Assembly (NCBI GenBank): GCA_026874595.1
Contig: JAPPUL010000095.1
Span: 1,612,001-1,676,000, forward strand
DNA from: Sipunculus nudus
Taxonomy: Eukaryota; Annelida; Sipuncula; Golfingiida; Sipunculidae
Direction of reading: 5' to 3'
Length of the DNA: 64,000 nt
Position 1 is the stretch's first letter, and each line of letters opens with the position of its first letter. The position numbers and the translations under genes are program-made. The notes below the pieces were generated by a model that saw only the letters and a list, made by a program, of their open reading frames with translations, made no database searches and was not told the DNA's origin. This document shows positions 8,563 through 17,224 of this stretch, in pieces.

Positions 8563-8670
8563 GACCTTGATAAGGTTATAGAGTGCTTTTTATTATATTT
8601 ATCTCGTAGCACAATAATATTTTGTTATTAATTTGTAGTTATTAAAAAAAAAACCATTTTAGGAGGGAGT

Positions 8671-9633
8671 TTGGACGTTTTATTTATTCATGATATTTCA
8701 CCTATACTATTTGAGTATGGCTTTATTCAAGTTAGGTATTATGGACTTTTGTTTGCGGCTGCTGTAACCACGACTTGGATTGTTATGAAGGTCTTTTATA
8801 AAGCTAATGCTTATGAGCCTAAATTGGTTGATGATCTTATTTTATATGGTCTTGTAGGTCTTATTCTTGGAGCCCGGCTTGTTCATGTTATGTTTTATGA
8901 TACCATGTATTATCTTAGCAATCCGCTTGAGATATTACAGATTTGGAAAGGTGGTCTTGCAAGCCATGGTGCATTTTTAGGAGTTGTTATTGGTATTATA
9001 GTTTATCATAGAAAGCATAGAGAAATAACGCTTTATCAAATTCTTGACTTGCTTGCAATGCCGACTGCTTTAGGTGCTTCATATATACGTCTTGGTAATT
9101 TCTTTAATGCTGAGATTGTTGGCAGGATAACCGATGTCTCTTGGGCTATTGCTTATAAAGTTCGATTTTATCATATGACTGATACTGCTTACCTATACTA
9201 TAAAAATGCGCTTGCTCAAGCTGATAGTTTTGTGCGCTCTCTAATGATAAAATATTACTCTATGTCCGATGCCAAGATAGATGAAATGTTAAACTCAGGC
9301 AAAGATAGGGAACTACAAAAGCTTATTTCGGAACTGCCTCGTCATCCATCTCAGTTTTATGAAATGTTTGCCTTGATTCTTGCAAGCGTTATTATGTTTT
9401 TACTCTATAAGTTTTATAAAGATAGGCTTGCTCCTGGGGTCTTAACTTATCTATTTTTTGTTTTAGTCTTTGGTCCTCGGTTTTTTATAGAGTTTTTTAA
9501 AGAATATCAGACATTAGATCCTGGTGGCCTTACTATGGGACAATATCTTAGTATACCTGTTGTGCTTTTTGGTATTATTATGATAATACGTTTACAAAAA
9601 AAACATAGTAAAGAACTTAAAACACAAAGTTAA
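8671..9633 (+). CDS. lgt: Prolipoprotein diacylglyceryl transferase
   Basis: 320 aa integral inner-membrane enzyme. It moves diacylglycerol from phosphatidylglycerol to the lipobox cysteine of prolipoproteins, the first step of lipoprotein maturation. Visible motifs are HG at 99-100, the signature RLGNFFNAE at 140-148 and RHPSQFYE at 224-231. About 60 residues between ~165 and 222 (charged, Tyr-rich) are an insertion relative to the usual ~260-290 aa enzymes. The start is TTG, chosen because AGGAGG lies 4 nt upstream and the next Met is beyond the first helix. It sits divergently beside a lipoprotein gene array, a fitting but probably accidental neighbour. Its codons end mostly in T (Ile ATT), unlike the ATA-rich genes that follow. 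Confidence 0.95.
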   Translation: MDVLFIHDISPILFEYGFIQVRYYGLLFAAAVTTTWIVMKVFYKANAYEPKLVDDLILYGLVGLILGARLVHVMFYDTMYYLSNPLEILQIWKGGLASHGAFLGVVIGIIVYHRKHREITLYQILDLLAMPTALGASYIRLGNFFNAEIVGRITDVSWAIAYKVRFYHMTDTAYLYYKNALAQADSFVRSLMIKYYSMSDAKIDEMLNSGKDRELQKLISELPRHPSQFYEMFALILASVIMFLLYKFYKDRLAPGVLTYLFFVLVFGPRFFIEFFKEYQTLDPGGLTMGQYLSIPVVLFGIIMIIRLQKKHSKELKTQS

Positions 9634-9659
9634 TTATATTTAAAGCTCTAAAGAGAGTG

Positions 9660-9676
9660 CTTTAACAATGTTAAAG
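9660..9676 (+). terminator. Small hairpin after lgt
   Basis: Stem CTTTAAC / GTTAAAG with a 3-nt loop, followed by ggaCTTTTTC. It is only 13 nt before the next start, so it could be a weak terminator or affect translation of the next gene. Confidence 0.3.
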
Positions 9677-9689
9677 GGACTTTTTCTAT

Positions 9690-10079
9690 ATGAATCTATT
9701 CTTTAAAAGATATACTGTACTTCTATTATTAATATCGCTTTTTAGCGTGCTTTTATCCTGTAACCAAAAAAGCAGCTCAACAATCGTTAACTTCTATATG
9801 TATCCAAATCCGTATGTTAGTAAAGTGGGCAGCGAGGCTACTTTTGTAATAGAATTTGATAAAGTTTATGATGGTCGTATAAAGCTATTGGTGGAGGATA
9901 GTGAATCTGTAAGTGTCTTTGAATATAGTAAAGAGTTCACAAGTAAAGAAAGTCTAAACATTAATTGGGCAGTTCAAAATCATAATGGGTTTAAGTTAGC
10001 TCCAGGTCTTTATTATGTAACTGTTATGCTTTATGGGACTAATACAGGAGAGAGAAAGTTTTGGATACTGGTTAACTGA
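9690..10079 (+). CDS. Small lipoprotein with FlgD-Ig-like domain
   Basis: 129 aa. A signal with lipobox LLSC (Cys24) marks it as a lipoprotein. Residues ~33-128 form one beta-sandwich of the FlgD immunoglobulin-like kind: it begins with YMYPNPY, has alternating strands, a central INWAVQNHNG and LAPGLYYVTV near the end. Such domains occur as structural modules in secreted and envelope proteins. It stands between lgt and an outer-membrane barrel gene; a role alongside that barrel is conceivable but not shown. There is no strong ribosome site. Confidence 0.6.
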   Translation: MNLFFKRYTVLLLLISLFSVLLSCNQKSSSTIVNFYMYPNPYVSKVGSEATFVIEFDKVYDGRIKLLVEDSESVSVFEYSKEFTSKESLNINWAVQNHNGFKLAPGLYYVTVMLYGTNTGERKFWILVN

Positions 10080-10140
10080 CTCCAAAATAATACTATTAAG
10101 TTTTTGTAACTTTTTGTAACTTGTTAGGATAAAAGAACTT

Positions 10141-11250
10141 ATGAAAAAGGGTCTAGCTTTAATGCTGCTTAGAATAATATTGCCAATCTTTATATATTTG
10201 CTATGTGCTAATGTAGTGTATAGTAAAAATAGCTTTGGCTCTAACTATGGGCTAGGTGTAGTAGGAGGTGCACGTGCTGAGGCTTTGGGTGGAGCCTTTG
10301 TTGCGGTTGCCGACGATCCGGGTGCAATATATTACAATCCCGCAGGGCTTGCAAGTTACGGGATAGAAGGCTCCTACCTAACAACAGGGCTTGCGATAAT
10401 ACCTAAAGATAGGTACTCAGGCTATATATCCTATATAGATGTACCACGTGAGAAACGGAAGTGGGGTTTTGGAGTATCATTTGCGGGGACGGGATACCCA
10501 GGGATAAAAGGATATGATATAGGAGGAAGAGTATCATCTATAAGTCCAATATATTATGATACACTAACCTATTTTAGTGTAGCGCGCCGATTAGATAGCG
10601 CAGGGAAGTTTAGTTTAGGAGTTAATTTTAAATTATTACACAGGGCAATAGACGGCAATCCATCTATAGGAGGTGGACTTGATATAGGTTTTAAAGTATC
10701 GCTGCCGATAGTTGATATTGGATTATTTATAGGAGATGTAATAACAGCAGAGAAGTTTTTAAAAACAGGACGGGTATCTTATCATGACAGGAAGTTGAAA
10801 CTATCGGTAGCAACAAACATATCAAGTATTTTCATGTTAAGCATACAGATAGATAAAAATCTAAGTACGCAAGACAAAATAATATTTAGGGTAGGAAGTT
10901 ATATAAGGCTCTGGGAACGAGATAAGGGTTTGAATAAAGAAAAGAAAAGAAAAGCTAGTAAAGCTAAAGAGAAAGGAGACAAGTCCAAAAGCGCACTTGA
11001 GGAGGATGAGCTTGAAGGGGGTGATGGTGAAGGGGGTGATGGTAAGGAAGAAGATTTGTCTAAAGAGTTTGGAAGTACAAAGCGGTTAAAGGACTCATTG
11101 TACCTAAATGTAGGTTATGGTGCAGATAGAGTAGGAATTGGTCTAACTCTTATAATATGGCGTATGGGTTTTGATTTCAGTGTAAGTTTTAAGGAACTTA
11201 GCCTTGAAAACACAAGGTTTTTATTTAACATTAACTTTCTTGTTTACTAG
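10141..11250 (+). CDS. UPF0164/PorV-like outer-membrane beta-barrel protein
   Basis: 369 aa. A signal peptide ends near VYS (residue ~29). The mature start GARAEALGGAFVAVADDPGA followed by YYNPAGLA is the classic opening of the UPF0164 / PorV / FadL-like barrels, abundant in treponemes. Alternating beta strands run to the end (FNINFLVY, aromatic C-terminal residue). A very charged insertion (~residues 265-310: Lys-rich, then GGDGEGGDGKEED) would form a loop; it is unusual for the family and low in complexity. AGGA lies ~10 nt before ATG. The likely role is an outer-membrane channel or assembly partner; substrate unknown. Confidence 0.65.
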   Translation: MKKGLALMLLRIILPIFIYLLCANVVYSKNSFGSNYGLGVVGGARAEALGGAFVAVADDPGAIYYNPAGLASYGIEGSYLTTGLAIIPKDRYSGYISYIDVPREKRKWGFGVSFAGTGYPGIKGYDIGGRVSSISPIYYDTLTYFSVARRLDSAGKFSLGVNFKLLHRAIDGNPSIGGGLDIGFKVSLPIVDIGLFIGDVITAEKFLKTGRVSYHDRKLKLSVATNISSIFMLSIQIDKNLSTQDKIIFRVGSYIRLWERDKGLNKEKKRKASKAKEKGDKSKSALEEDELEGGDGEGGDGKEEDLSKEFGSTKRLKDSLYLNVGYGADRVGIGLTLIIWRMGFDFSVSFKELSLENTRFLFNINFLVY

Positions 11251-11300
11251 AGTAAAGTAGAGTTAAAGTACTTTAAGTGATATAAGAAGAGACTAAGAGA

Positions 11301-12338
11301 GTGAATAAAAGAGGAAGGGATGCGTTTTTAAGGACAAACATTACAAAGACGAAGCTGCAAATGGTGTTGAGCCTATTTATATTACTAAATGCGTTATTAT
11401 TGTATCTGCCAAAAGAAGGCCAAGCAAGTAAAAAAGTAAGCAAACAAGCAAGCAAACAAGCAAGTAAAAAAGCAAGTAAAAAAGCAAGTAAAAAAGCAAG
11501 TAAAAAGAAGAGGCCTATAGGAAGAGTAAAAAGGGATAAAGTTAAGAGTAAAGAACTTAAGGTATATTTTGTAGATACAGAAAGGGGAGAAAGTATCTAT
11601 ATAAGTGATGGTAGAAATAATATACTGATAGACACAGGCCCAGCAATACCGACCACAATATTACGAAAAAAGTACAAAAAGAAAGATTTGAAGGGATTAA
11701 TGCCGTTATTAAACGGCTTAAGAGTAAAGAAGCTAGATTATGTAATACTAAGCTATGTGCATAGAGATTATATAGGTAATCTTCCGTTGATTCTGGAGCA
11801 TATAAAGGTAGGGAATGTAGTAGATGGAGGATATGCGTATAAGAATGAATTATATGAGCGGTCATTAGAGCTAATAGAATCTAAGAAGATAAATTATATA
11901 CTAGGGCGTGGCGGGGAAAGTTTTTGGATAAATAAGGATATATATGTAGAGATATTATATCCGAAAATGAGCTATATAGGATATACTAAAGAGTATGAAC
12001 AGTCTATAGTATTTAAGTTAAGATATAAAAGTCAAAGTTTTCTTTTTACAGGAGCAATAGGTGATGAGACGATAAAGAAGCTTATAAAGGAGTATGGAAA
12101 TAGTTTACAGGGAGTATTTTTGAAGATACCTTATAATCACAGGGGAGCAGAGAGTGGTATAAAGATGTTAAAAGTATTAAAGCCCTCGGGGTTGTATATA
12201 TCAAGCAAGGCATACCTGATGTCAAAGGGGATAATAAACTATAGTAAGAAAGCGAATATAAGATTATATACGACCTATAATATAGGGAATATATTATTAA
12301 GGAGTAAAGGGAAAGGATATAGTGTAAGGTATTATTAG
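11301..12338 (+). CDS. Secreted metallo-beta-lactamase-fold protein, ComEC-C-like, metal motif lost
   Basis: 345 aa. GTG start. Residues ~21-42 form a signal peptide or anchor, followed by a Lys/Ala/Ser repeat tail (43-70). From ~85 the fold of the ComEC/Rec2 C-terminal hydrolase is recognisable: LKVYFVDTERGESIYI, NNILIDTG, LKVLKPSGLYISS. The metal-binding HxHxDH is reduced to YxHxDY (SYVHRDYIGN, 151-160). The usual Asp after TG is Ala (TGAIGDE, 250-256). The HHGS motif is NHRG (279-282). Active hydrolysis is therefore unlikely and a binding or structural role more likely. It is not full-length ComEC because the channel domain is absent. It sits upstream of cdaA with no clear link. Confidence 0.7.
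   Translation: MNKRGRDAFLRTNITKTKLQMVLSLFILLNALLLYLPKEGQASKKVSKQASKQASKKASKKASKKASKKKRPIGRVKRDKVKSKELKVYFVDTERGESIYISDGRNNILIDTGPAIPTTILRKKYKKKDLKGLMPLLNGLRVKKLDYVILSYVHRDYIGNLPLILEHIKVGNVVDGGYAYKNELYERSLELIESKKINYILGRGGESFWINKDIYVEILYPKMSYIGYTKEYEQSIVFKLRYKSQSFLFTGAIGDETIKKLIKEYGNSLQGVFLKIPYNHRGAESGIKMLKVLKPSGLYISSKAYLMSKGIINYSKKANIRLYTTYNIGNILLRSKGKGYSVRYY
11421..11509 (+). repeat. 12-bp tandem repeat coding KASK/KQAS
   Basis: Units of aagcaagtaaaa and close variants, in frame, encode a positively charged linker after the signal sequence of the metallo-beta-lactamase-fold protein. Copy number could vary without breaking the frame. Confidence 0.8.
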
Positions 12339-12423
12339 GGGTGCTAAGAGCTAAGAGATAGTGTTAATGTTTTATTAAGTGCCTAAGAGTGCCTAAGAAA
12401 GTATAAAATTAAAGTATAAAAAG

Positions 12424-13260
12424 ATGGAATGGTTTTCAAGCATAAAAGAGTATGTAATACCGCTACTAGATATACTGTTGGTTGCCTATATAATGTATGT
12501 GCTGTACAATGGTCTTTTGGGGACCAGGACAATACATACCTTAAGGGGAGTATTTTTAATAGTTCTGTCGTATTTCATAGGAGATTTATTAGGGCTTGAA
12601 ACATTTTTGTGGTTGTATACAAGGGCACTTGAATTTGCAGCGATAGGAGTTTTGATAATATTTCAAAATGAGATAAGACGGTTCGTAATGCGGATAGGCG
12701 AGAACATCCCGTTATTTAAGAGTTATTCAAAAAACGCAGGGACAAAAGATTTAGATATAATAACGAAAGCAGTATACGACATGGCAAAAGAGCGAATAGG
12801 AGCGTTAATAGTATTAACAAAGAATATAAAGCTTGGAGCGATAGCAGAAAGAGGGATACAAATAGATGGATTAATAACGAGTGAGTTAATAGAGTCGATA
12901 TTTGATCCGACATCGCCCCTGCACGATGGAGCGATAATAGTAACAGATGGTCGAATAATAGCAGCAAGTTGTTTTTTGCGCTTAACAGATAGAATAGATT
13001 TAGATAATACATTAGGAACCCGTCATCGAGCAGCACTTGGCCTATCTGAAGATAGCGATGCAGTAATATTAGTAGTATCGGAGGAGAATGCCTCGGTATC
13101 GCTTGTATATGACAAAGAGATATATAATAATCTGGATAAAAAGGATTGTAATGAGCTACTAAAGTTATTTTTGTATGATGAAGATGAAGAGAAGGTAAAT
13201 ATAGTAAAGCGTGCATTTAATAAGGTATTTAGTGGGAGCGAAGTAGTAGGGAAGAAGTAA
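12424..13260 (+). CDS. cdaA: Diadenylate cyclase CdaA
   Basis: 278 aa. It makes cyclic di-AMP from two ATP at the inner membrane. Three N-terminal helices (~12-30, 37-55, 68-82) precede a DAC (DisA_N) catalytic domain (~95-260) with both signature motifs intact: DGA (168-170, within SPLHDGA) and RHR (200-202, within GTRHRAA). The next gene encodes the YbbR-domain partner, the usual cdaA-cdaR arrangement. Codons are strongly ATA/TTA/AGA-rich. c-di-AMP commonly controls potassium uptake and osmotic balance; a possible target, an RCK-domain potassium channel, is encoded at 22407-23414. Confidence 0.95.
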   Translation: MEWFSSIKEYVIPLLDILLVAYIMYVLYNGLLGTRTIHTLRGVFLIVLSYFIGDLLGLETFLWLYTRALEFAAIGVLIIFQNEIRRFVMRIGENIPLFKSYSKNAGTKDLDIITKAVYDMAKERIGALIVLTKNIKLGAIAERGIQIDGLITSELIESIFDPTSPLHDGAIIVTDGRIIAASCFLRLTDRIDLDNTLGTRHRAALGLSEDSDAVILVVSEENASVSLVYDKEIYNNLDKKDCNELLKLFLYDEDEEKVNIVKRAFNKVFSGSEVVGKK

Positions 13261-13336
13261 TTATATGTCATGGTGTTTATATGAGAGACTGTTATGGTTT
13301 TAATAATTCTTTAATAACTTAAACTTAGAAAGAAAA

Positions 13337-14299
13337 ATGTTTTATGTAAGATATAGGAAACAGGTATTATGGATAGTAGTGCTTGGTATTTCTACATTGT
13401 TATGGCATTATGTTTATTATGATGTGAATCGCAGTGAACATAGCATGATCTGTAATATAGAATTTAGGAACAAGCCGAAAGAGCTTTATACAGAATATAA
13501 TTATGATAATAAGAAGGTTTTGGTAAAGGTAAAAGGGAAAAAAGCTAGTGTGGCAGATTTTGTTATATACAAATCGAATATAGTCTGTTACGTAGACTTA
13601 AAGGATGCATTATCAGGGGAGAAGGAATATAAGATATTGTTAGAATCGGGCAAAGACACAGAAGAACTATTAGAGGAAGTACAGTTAATTTTAAGTAAAA
13701 AGTCGGTAAAGATAAGTTATTCTGAGTATGTAAGGAAACAAGTGAAAGTAGCAGGACGAGTACTTGGATACGACGGTCGAGTAACAAATGGCTATAAGTC
13801 AAGTTATAATCCAAGTCAAATAGAGCTTGAGGGTCCATCAAGTGTATTAGGAGCTATAGATAAGGTAGAGGTAAAAGATTATAAAATAAGCAAGAGATAT
13901 AATTATTCTGATATAAAAGATAAAGTAAAACTTAAAGAGTTACCAGAAGAGATAAAAGTAGTTAACAAAATAAGGAATGACGAAGTAGGAATATACATAG
14001 ACATTGAAAGTGGGCTAAAGTATAAGGTGTTCGAAGATATAAATATAATAGTGATGGAGAATGTATTTGGAGGACTACGAGTTAAGGGCGGAGCTTTAAA
14101 GTTATCGCATATAAGGTATAAAGGGGAAGAGGGGCTAATAAGCGGACTTAGGAAAGATAAAGTGAGAGTATATATAAATCTTTTAAAATATAAAAAAGCA
14201 GGTAAATATAAGGTTAAAGTAAGCCCAGAAGAAATAGAAGGAGTAAGGATAGTAAATTACAAGCCGAAATACTTAACAATAGTTTTGGAGGGGAGGTAG
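13337..14299 (+). CDS. YbbR-domain protein, probable CdaA regulator
   Basis: 320 aa. One N-terminal membrane helix (~11-28) is followed by an extracytoplasmic part with three YbbR-like repeats: VLVKVKGKKASVADF ~50, VRKQVKVAGRVLGYDG ~135, and a third after residue 230. Proteins of this kind bind CdaA and tune its cyclase activity. It follows cdaA with a 76-bp gap. The sequence is Lys/Tyr-rich and diverged but keeps the IELEGPSSVL motif typical of YbbR units. Assigned to the family from domain pattern and position. Confidence 0.8.
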   Translation: MFYVRYRKQVLWIVVLGISTLLWHYVYYDVNRSEHSMICNIEFRNKPKELYTEYNYDNKKVLVKVKGKKASVADFVIYKSNIVCYVDLKDALSGEKEYKILLESGKDTEELLEEVQLILSKKSVKISYSEYVRKQVKVAGRVLGYDGRVTNGYKSSYNPSQIELEGPSSVLGAIDKVEVKDYKISKRYNYSDIKDKVKLKELPEEIKVVNKIRNDEVGIYIDIESGLKYKVFEDINIIVMENVFGGLRVKGGALKLSHIRYKGEEGLISGLRKDKVRVYINLLKYKKAGKYKVKVSPEEIEGVRIVNYKPKYLTIVLEGR

Positions 14300-14300
14300 G

Positions 14301-14357
14301 ATGTTTGGTTTAGCGAATGTAAAGCATGAGGAATGGTATAAGCGAGTAAAATTATAA
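14301..14357 (+). CDS. Possible 18-codon leader peptide
   Basis: ATG directly after the ybbR stop, behind the strongest Shine-Dalgarno in the area (GGAGGTAGG). It encodes MFGLANVKHEEWYKRVKL and ends 11 bp before the DUF2225 start, which has no ribosome site of its own. Translational coupling is a reasonable reading. It could also be chance. Confidence 0.3.
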   Translation: MFGLANVKHEEWYKRVKL

Positions 14358-14368
14358 ATGGCTACAAT

Positions 14369-15310
14369 ATGAAAATAAACAGTTCAAAATTAAACAAGCT
14401 TAAGATAACGTATAGACAAAAGAATGTAATAAAGTGCCCGATATGCCGAGCAGGCTTTCAAAGGGAAGAGATACTGACGGGACGAGGTAGAATAATAGCA
14501 GGAGATCTAACGGAGGAGCTTAGGCGCAAGTACGTAGAAAGCAAAAGGTATGGTAAGATATATCCTTTAATATATCCGGTATTAGTTTGCCCAAAATGTT
14601 TTTTTGCAAGTTTCTCACAGGATTTCAACATACCGATAAATAAGCTAGAGAAGAAACTTAGAGAAGATACAAATTACAGATTAAATTTAATATACAAGTT
14701 ATTTCCGAATATAAGTTTTCAAGAAGACAGGACATTAATTCATGGGATAGCCAGTTACATATTGGCGCTTAGTGTGTATTCTCATTATGAGAAAAAATAC
14801 GCACCGTCATTAAAGCGAGCAATATGTGCAATAAGAGCATCTTGGTGTATAGATGATCTAATGTTGCTTAGACCTGACGAACTAAAGGAGCTAATGCCAG
14901 AGAGTCTATTAATGTGGGATAGAGATAGTCTGCAAGAATTACGGAATATATTCTACAAGAAAGCAGCATATTTTTATAAGGTAGGACTTGAGGTATCACA
15001 AAGCGGTGCAGAGTTATCAGATGGTGTTAGACATTATGGCCCGGACGTGGATAAAAACTTTGGCTATTTTGGAATTATCTATATGGCAAGCTTATTAAAT
15101 TTCCGTCTTAGTGGCAAGATAACTAAAGAAAGTTTTCAGCTTGAGAAGTACGAGCAAGCAAAGAGAATGTTAAGTAAATTGTTTGGTAGCGGTAAATCAG
15201 ATAGAGGCAAACCAAGTGACATACTAATTTATGCCAGAGATTTATATAGAGAGATAAACCAGAAGATAAAAGAGCTTGGAGGGGAAGGGGAAGAGCTTGA
15301 GGAATATTAG
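14369..15310 (+). CDS. DUF2225 family protein
   Basis: 313 aa, cytoplasmic. The N-terminal half has a rubredoxin-like zinc site made of two CxxC pairs: CPICRAGF (23-30) and CPKCFFASF (~73-81), both intact. The rest is helical and TPR-like. DUF2225 proteins are found in spirochaetes and Firmicutes; their role is not known. The last 14 bases overlap the start of truA, so the two are probably translated together. The lack of its own Shine-Dalgarno and the small upstream ORF suggest coupling to ybbR. Confidence 0.85.
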   Translation: MKINSSKLNKLKITYRQKNVIKCPICRAGFQREEILTGRGRIIAGDLTEELRRKYVESKRYGKIYPLIYPVLVCPKCFFASFSQDFNIPINKLEKKLREDTNYRLNLIYKLFPNISFQEDRTLIHGIASYILALSVYSHYEKKYAPSLKRAICAIRASWCIDDLMLLRPDELKELMPESLLMWDRDSLQELRNIFYKKAAYFYKVGLEVSQSGAELSDGVRHYGPDVDKNFGYFGIIYMASLLNFRLSGKITKESFQLEKYEQAKRMLSKLFGSGKSDRGKPSDILIYARDLYREINQKIKELGGEGEELEEY

Positions 15311-16040
15311 GCTTGATATAGCATATGACGGTACAAGCTATGCCGGCTTTCAAAGACAAAAAGATAAACTAACGATACAAGGAGAGCTTGAGAAGAGGTT
15401 ATCAGATTTATATAAAGAAGAGATAAAAGTGGTAGGGAGCGGGCGAACAGATGCAGGAGTACATGCCTTAAATCAGGTATCTAGCTATAAATCAAGTAAA
15501 ATGATATCCCCCCAAACAGTAAAGAAAGCCTTAAACGGTAGTTTAGATGGATCAATTCGAGTTATAAAAGCGATTGAAGTTAGTGAATGCTTTCATGCAA
15601 GGTACTCAGCAAAAGCTCGAGAATATAAATACGTAATACATGACGGAGATTACTGCCCCCCCTTTATAAGAGGCTATGTTTTATATGTTAAAAAGCGTAT
15701 AGACGAAGGGCATCTGCTTGAGATATTAAGAGTATTTGAGGGAGAACATGACTTTGCAAGTTTCACAGTGGGCAGCCCGGAGCAAAAAGACACAAAACGT
15801 ATAATAGAAAGTATAAAGTTGGAGCGTTCAGGAGATAAAATATCAATATATATAAAAGCGAATGGTTTTTTACGAAAGATGGTAAGGATGCTAATAGGGG
15901 GGGGATTATATTTAACACTTGGCGGAGTAAAAGATGGGGTTTTGCGTGCAAAGGAAGTATTATCTTATAAAGATAGGAGGTTAAACAAATATCCGACATC
16001 GCCAGCACACGGTCTTTATCTAAACAAAGTATATTATTAA
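15297..16040 (+). CDS. truA: tRNA pseudouridine synthase A
   Basis: 247 aa. It forms pseudouridine at positions 38-40 of tRNA anticodon arms. The catalytic Asp lies in GSGRTDAGVHALNQ (~49-62). Further family motifs are the opening IRLDIAYDGTSYAGFQRQ and FLRKMVRMLIGG near residue 205. I choose TTG at 15297 because the protein then begins MRNIRLDIAYDG as in the family and the purine-rich GGAAGGGG sits ~7 nt upstream. A TTG at 15276 would add seven residues. The gene overlaps DUF2225 by 14 bases. Confidence 0.93.
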   Translation: MRNIRLDIAYDGTSYAGFQRQKDKLTIQGELEKRLSDLYKEEIKVVGSGRTDAGVHALNQVSSYKSSKMISPQTVKKALNGSLDGSIRVIKAIEVSECFHARYSAKAREYKYVIHDGDYCPPFIRGYVLYVKKRIDEGHLLEILRVFEGEHDFASFTVGSPEQKDTKRIIESIKLERSGDKISIYIKANGFLRKMVRMLIGGGLYLTLGGVKDGVLRAKEVLSYKDRRLNKYPTSPAHGLYLNKVYY

Positions 16041-16077
16041 AATAAAAATGTAAGAGGAGTAAGTTAAAGAAAATGGC

Positions 16078-17055
16078 ATGGAATTAGAATGCATAAGGGA
16101 ATATAAGTTAAAATCTTATGGAAAGATAAATTTGTATCTTAATGTACTAAACAAGCGTAAAAAAGACGGTTATCATAATATAAAGACTTTGTTTTCGACA
16201 ATAAGTTTATGTGATTATCTAGAGATAAAGATATACGAGTCAAAAGATGATATACTAAGGGGCTTAGATGTTGAAGATATGGGTGGTTATTATCTTAGGC
16301 TAAGCTGTTTTGGGGAGGGGGCATATGGTTTAAATGGGAAAGAGAATATAGTATATAAAGTACTTAGTAAGTTAAAGAGTAATTTGAATCGCTGTATTAA
16401 ATGTTTAGGAGGAGGGAGGAAGGTTTTATTAGACATAAAGTTAATAAAGCGAATACCGCAGGGAGGGGGTCTTGGGGGCGGCAGTTCAAACGCAGCCCAA
16501 CTACTTAGGGTATTGAATAAAGAGTTTAGATTAGGGTATAGTAAAGAAGAGCTAATAGAGCTAGGAGTTGGGGTGGGAGCGGATGTACCATTTTTGTTAT
16601 ACGGAGGACTTGCAAAAGGCCGTGGATTGGGCGAGGAGCTTGAATACTATGAAAGTTATAAATATCATATAGTATTAGTGTATCCTGAAGTTGAAAGCAC
16701 AAGTATTGCGGGATATAGAGAGCTTGGGCGCGGGTATGAGAGTAATATTTTGCATGGAGAAGAAGATGATGCAAGGATAGAAAAGATAGTGGAGGGGTTA
16801 AAAAGAAGGGATATAAAACTTTTGCAGAAGAACATGTATAATGCCTTTTTTGATATAAATGTAAATGTTAAAGAAGAGATTATGCAACTTTATAGAGATT
16901 TTGAAAAAGCAGGGGCAAGAGTTGTGCTAATGAGCGGCAGTGGGTCAAGCATATATAGTATATTTTTTGATGAAGTAGATGCGAAGCGAGTATATAAAGG
17001 GCTTAAATTAAAATACAAGAGAGTATATCTATGCCATAGTGTATCAGGCTATTAG
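16078..17055 (+). CDS. ispE: 4-diphosphocytidyl-2-C-methyl-D-erythritol kinase
   Basis: 325 aa GHMP kinase that phosphorylates CDP-methylerythritol in the non-mevalonate isoprenoid pathway. The ATP loop GGGLGGGSSNAA is at ~141-152. The N-terminal SYGKINLYLNVLNKRKKDGYHN carries the substrate Lys/His residues, and the C-terminal MSGSGSS motif is present (~285). It is slightly longer than usual (~290 aa) because of a Gly/Lys loop before the ATP motif (RCIKCLGGGRK). It implies MEP-pathway isoprenoid synthesis in this organism. The ribosome site is weak. Confidence 0.93.
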   Translation: MELECIREYKLKSYGKINLYLNVLNKRKKDGYHNIKTLFSTISLCDYLEIKIYESKDDILRGLDVEDMGGYYLRLSCFGEGAYGLNGKENIVYKVLSKLKSNLNRCIKCLGGGRKVLLDIKLIKRIPQGGGLGGGSSNAAQLLRVLNKEFRLGYSKEELIELGVGVGADVPFLLYGGLAKGRGLGEELEYYESYKYHIVLVYPEVESTSIAGYRELGRGYESNILHGEEDDARIEKIVEGLKRRDIKLLQKNMYNAFFDINVNVKEEIMQLYRDFEKAGARVVLMSGSGSSIYSIFFDEVDAKRVYKGLKLKYKRVYLCHSVSGY

Positions 17056-17224
17056 CCAGTTTAGGAGTGCCCATATTTAATATAGTATAGAATGTTGATT
17101 ATTTTGGTTCAGGAAAGATTTTTTTTGAATAAAAAATAATAAAGGAAAAAAGTTTATTAATATTATGGTCTAGCTTTAAGAAAAGCAAGAAGAAAAGCAA
17201 GAATATGACAAAAGGTTTTTTAAT

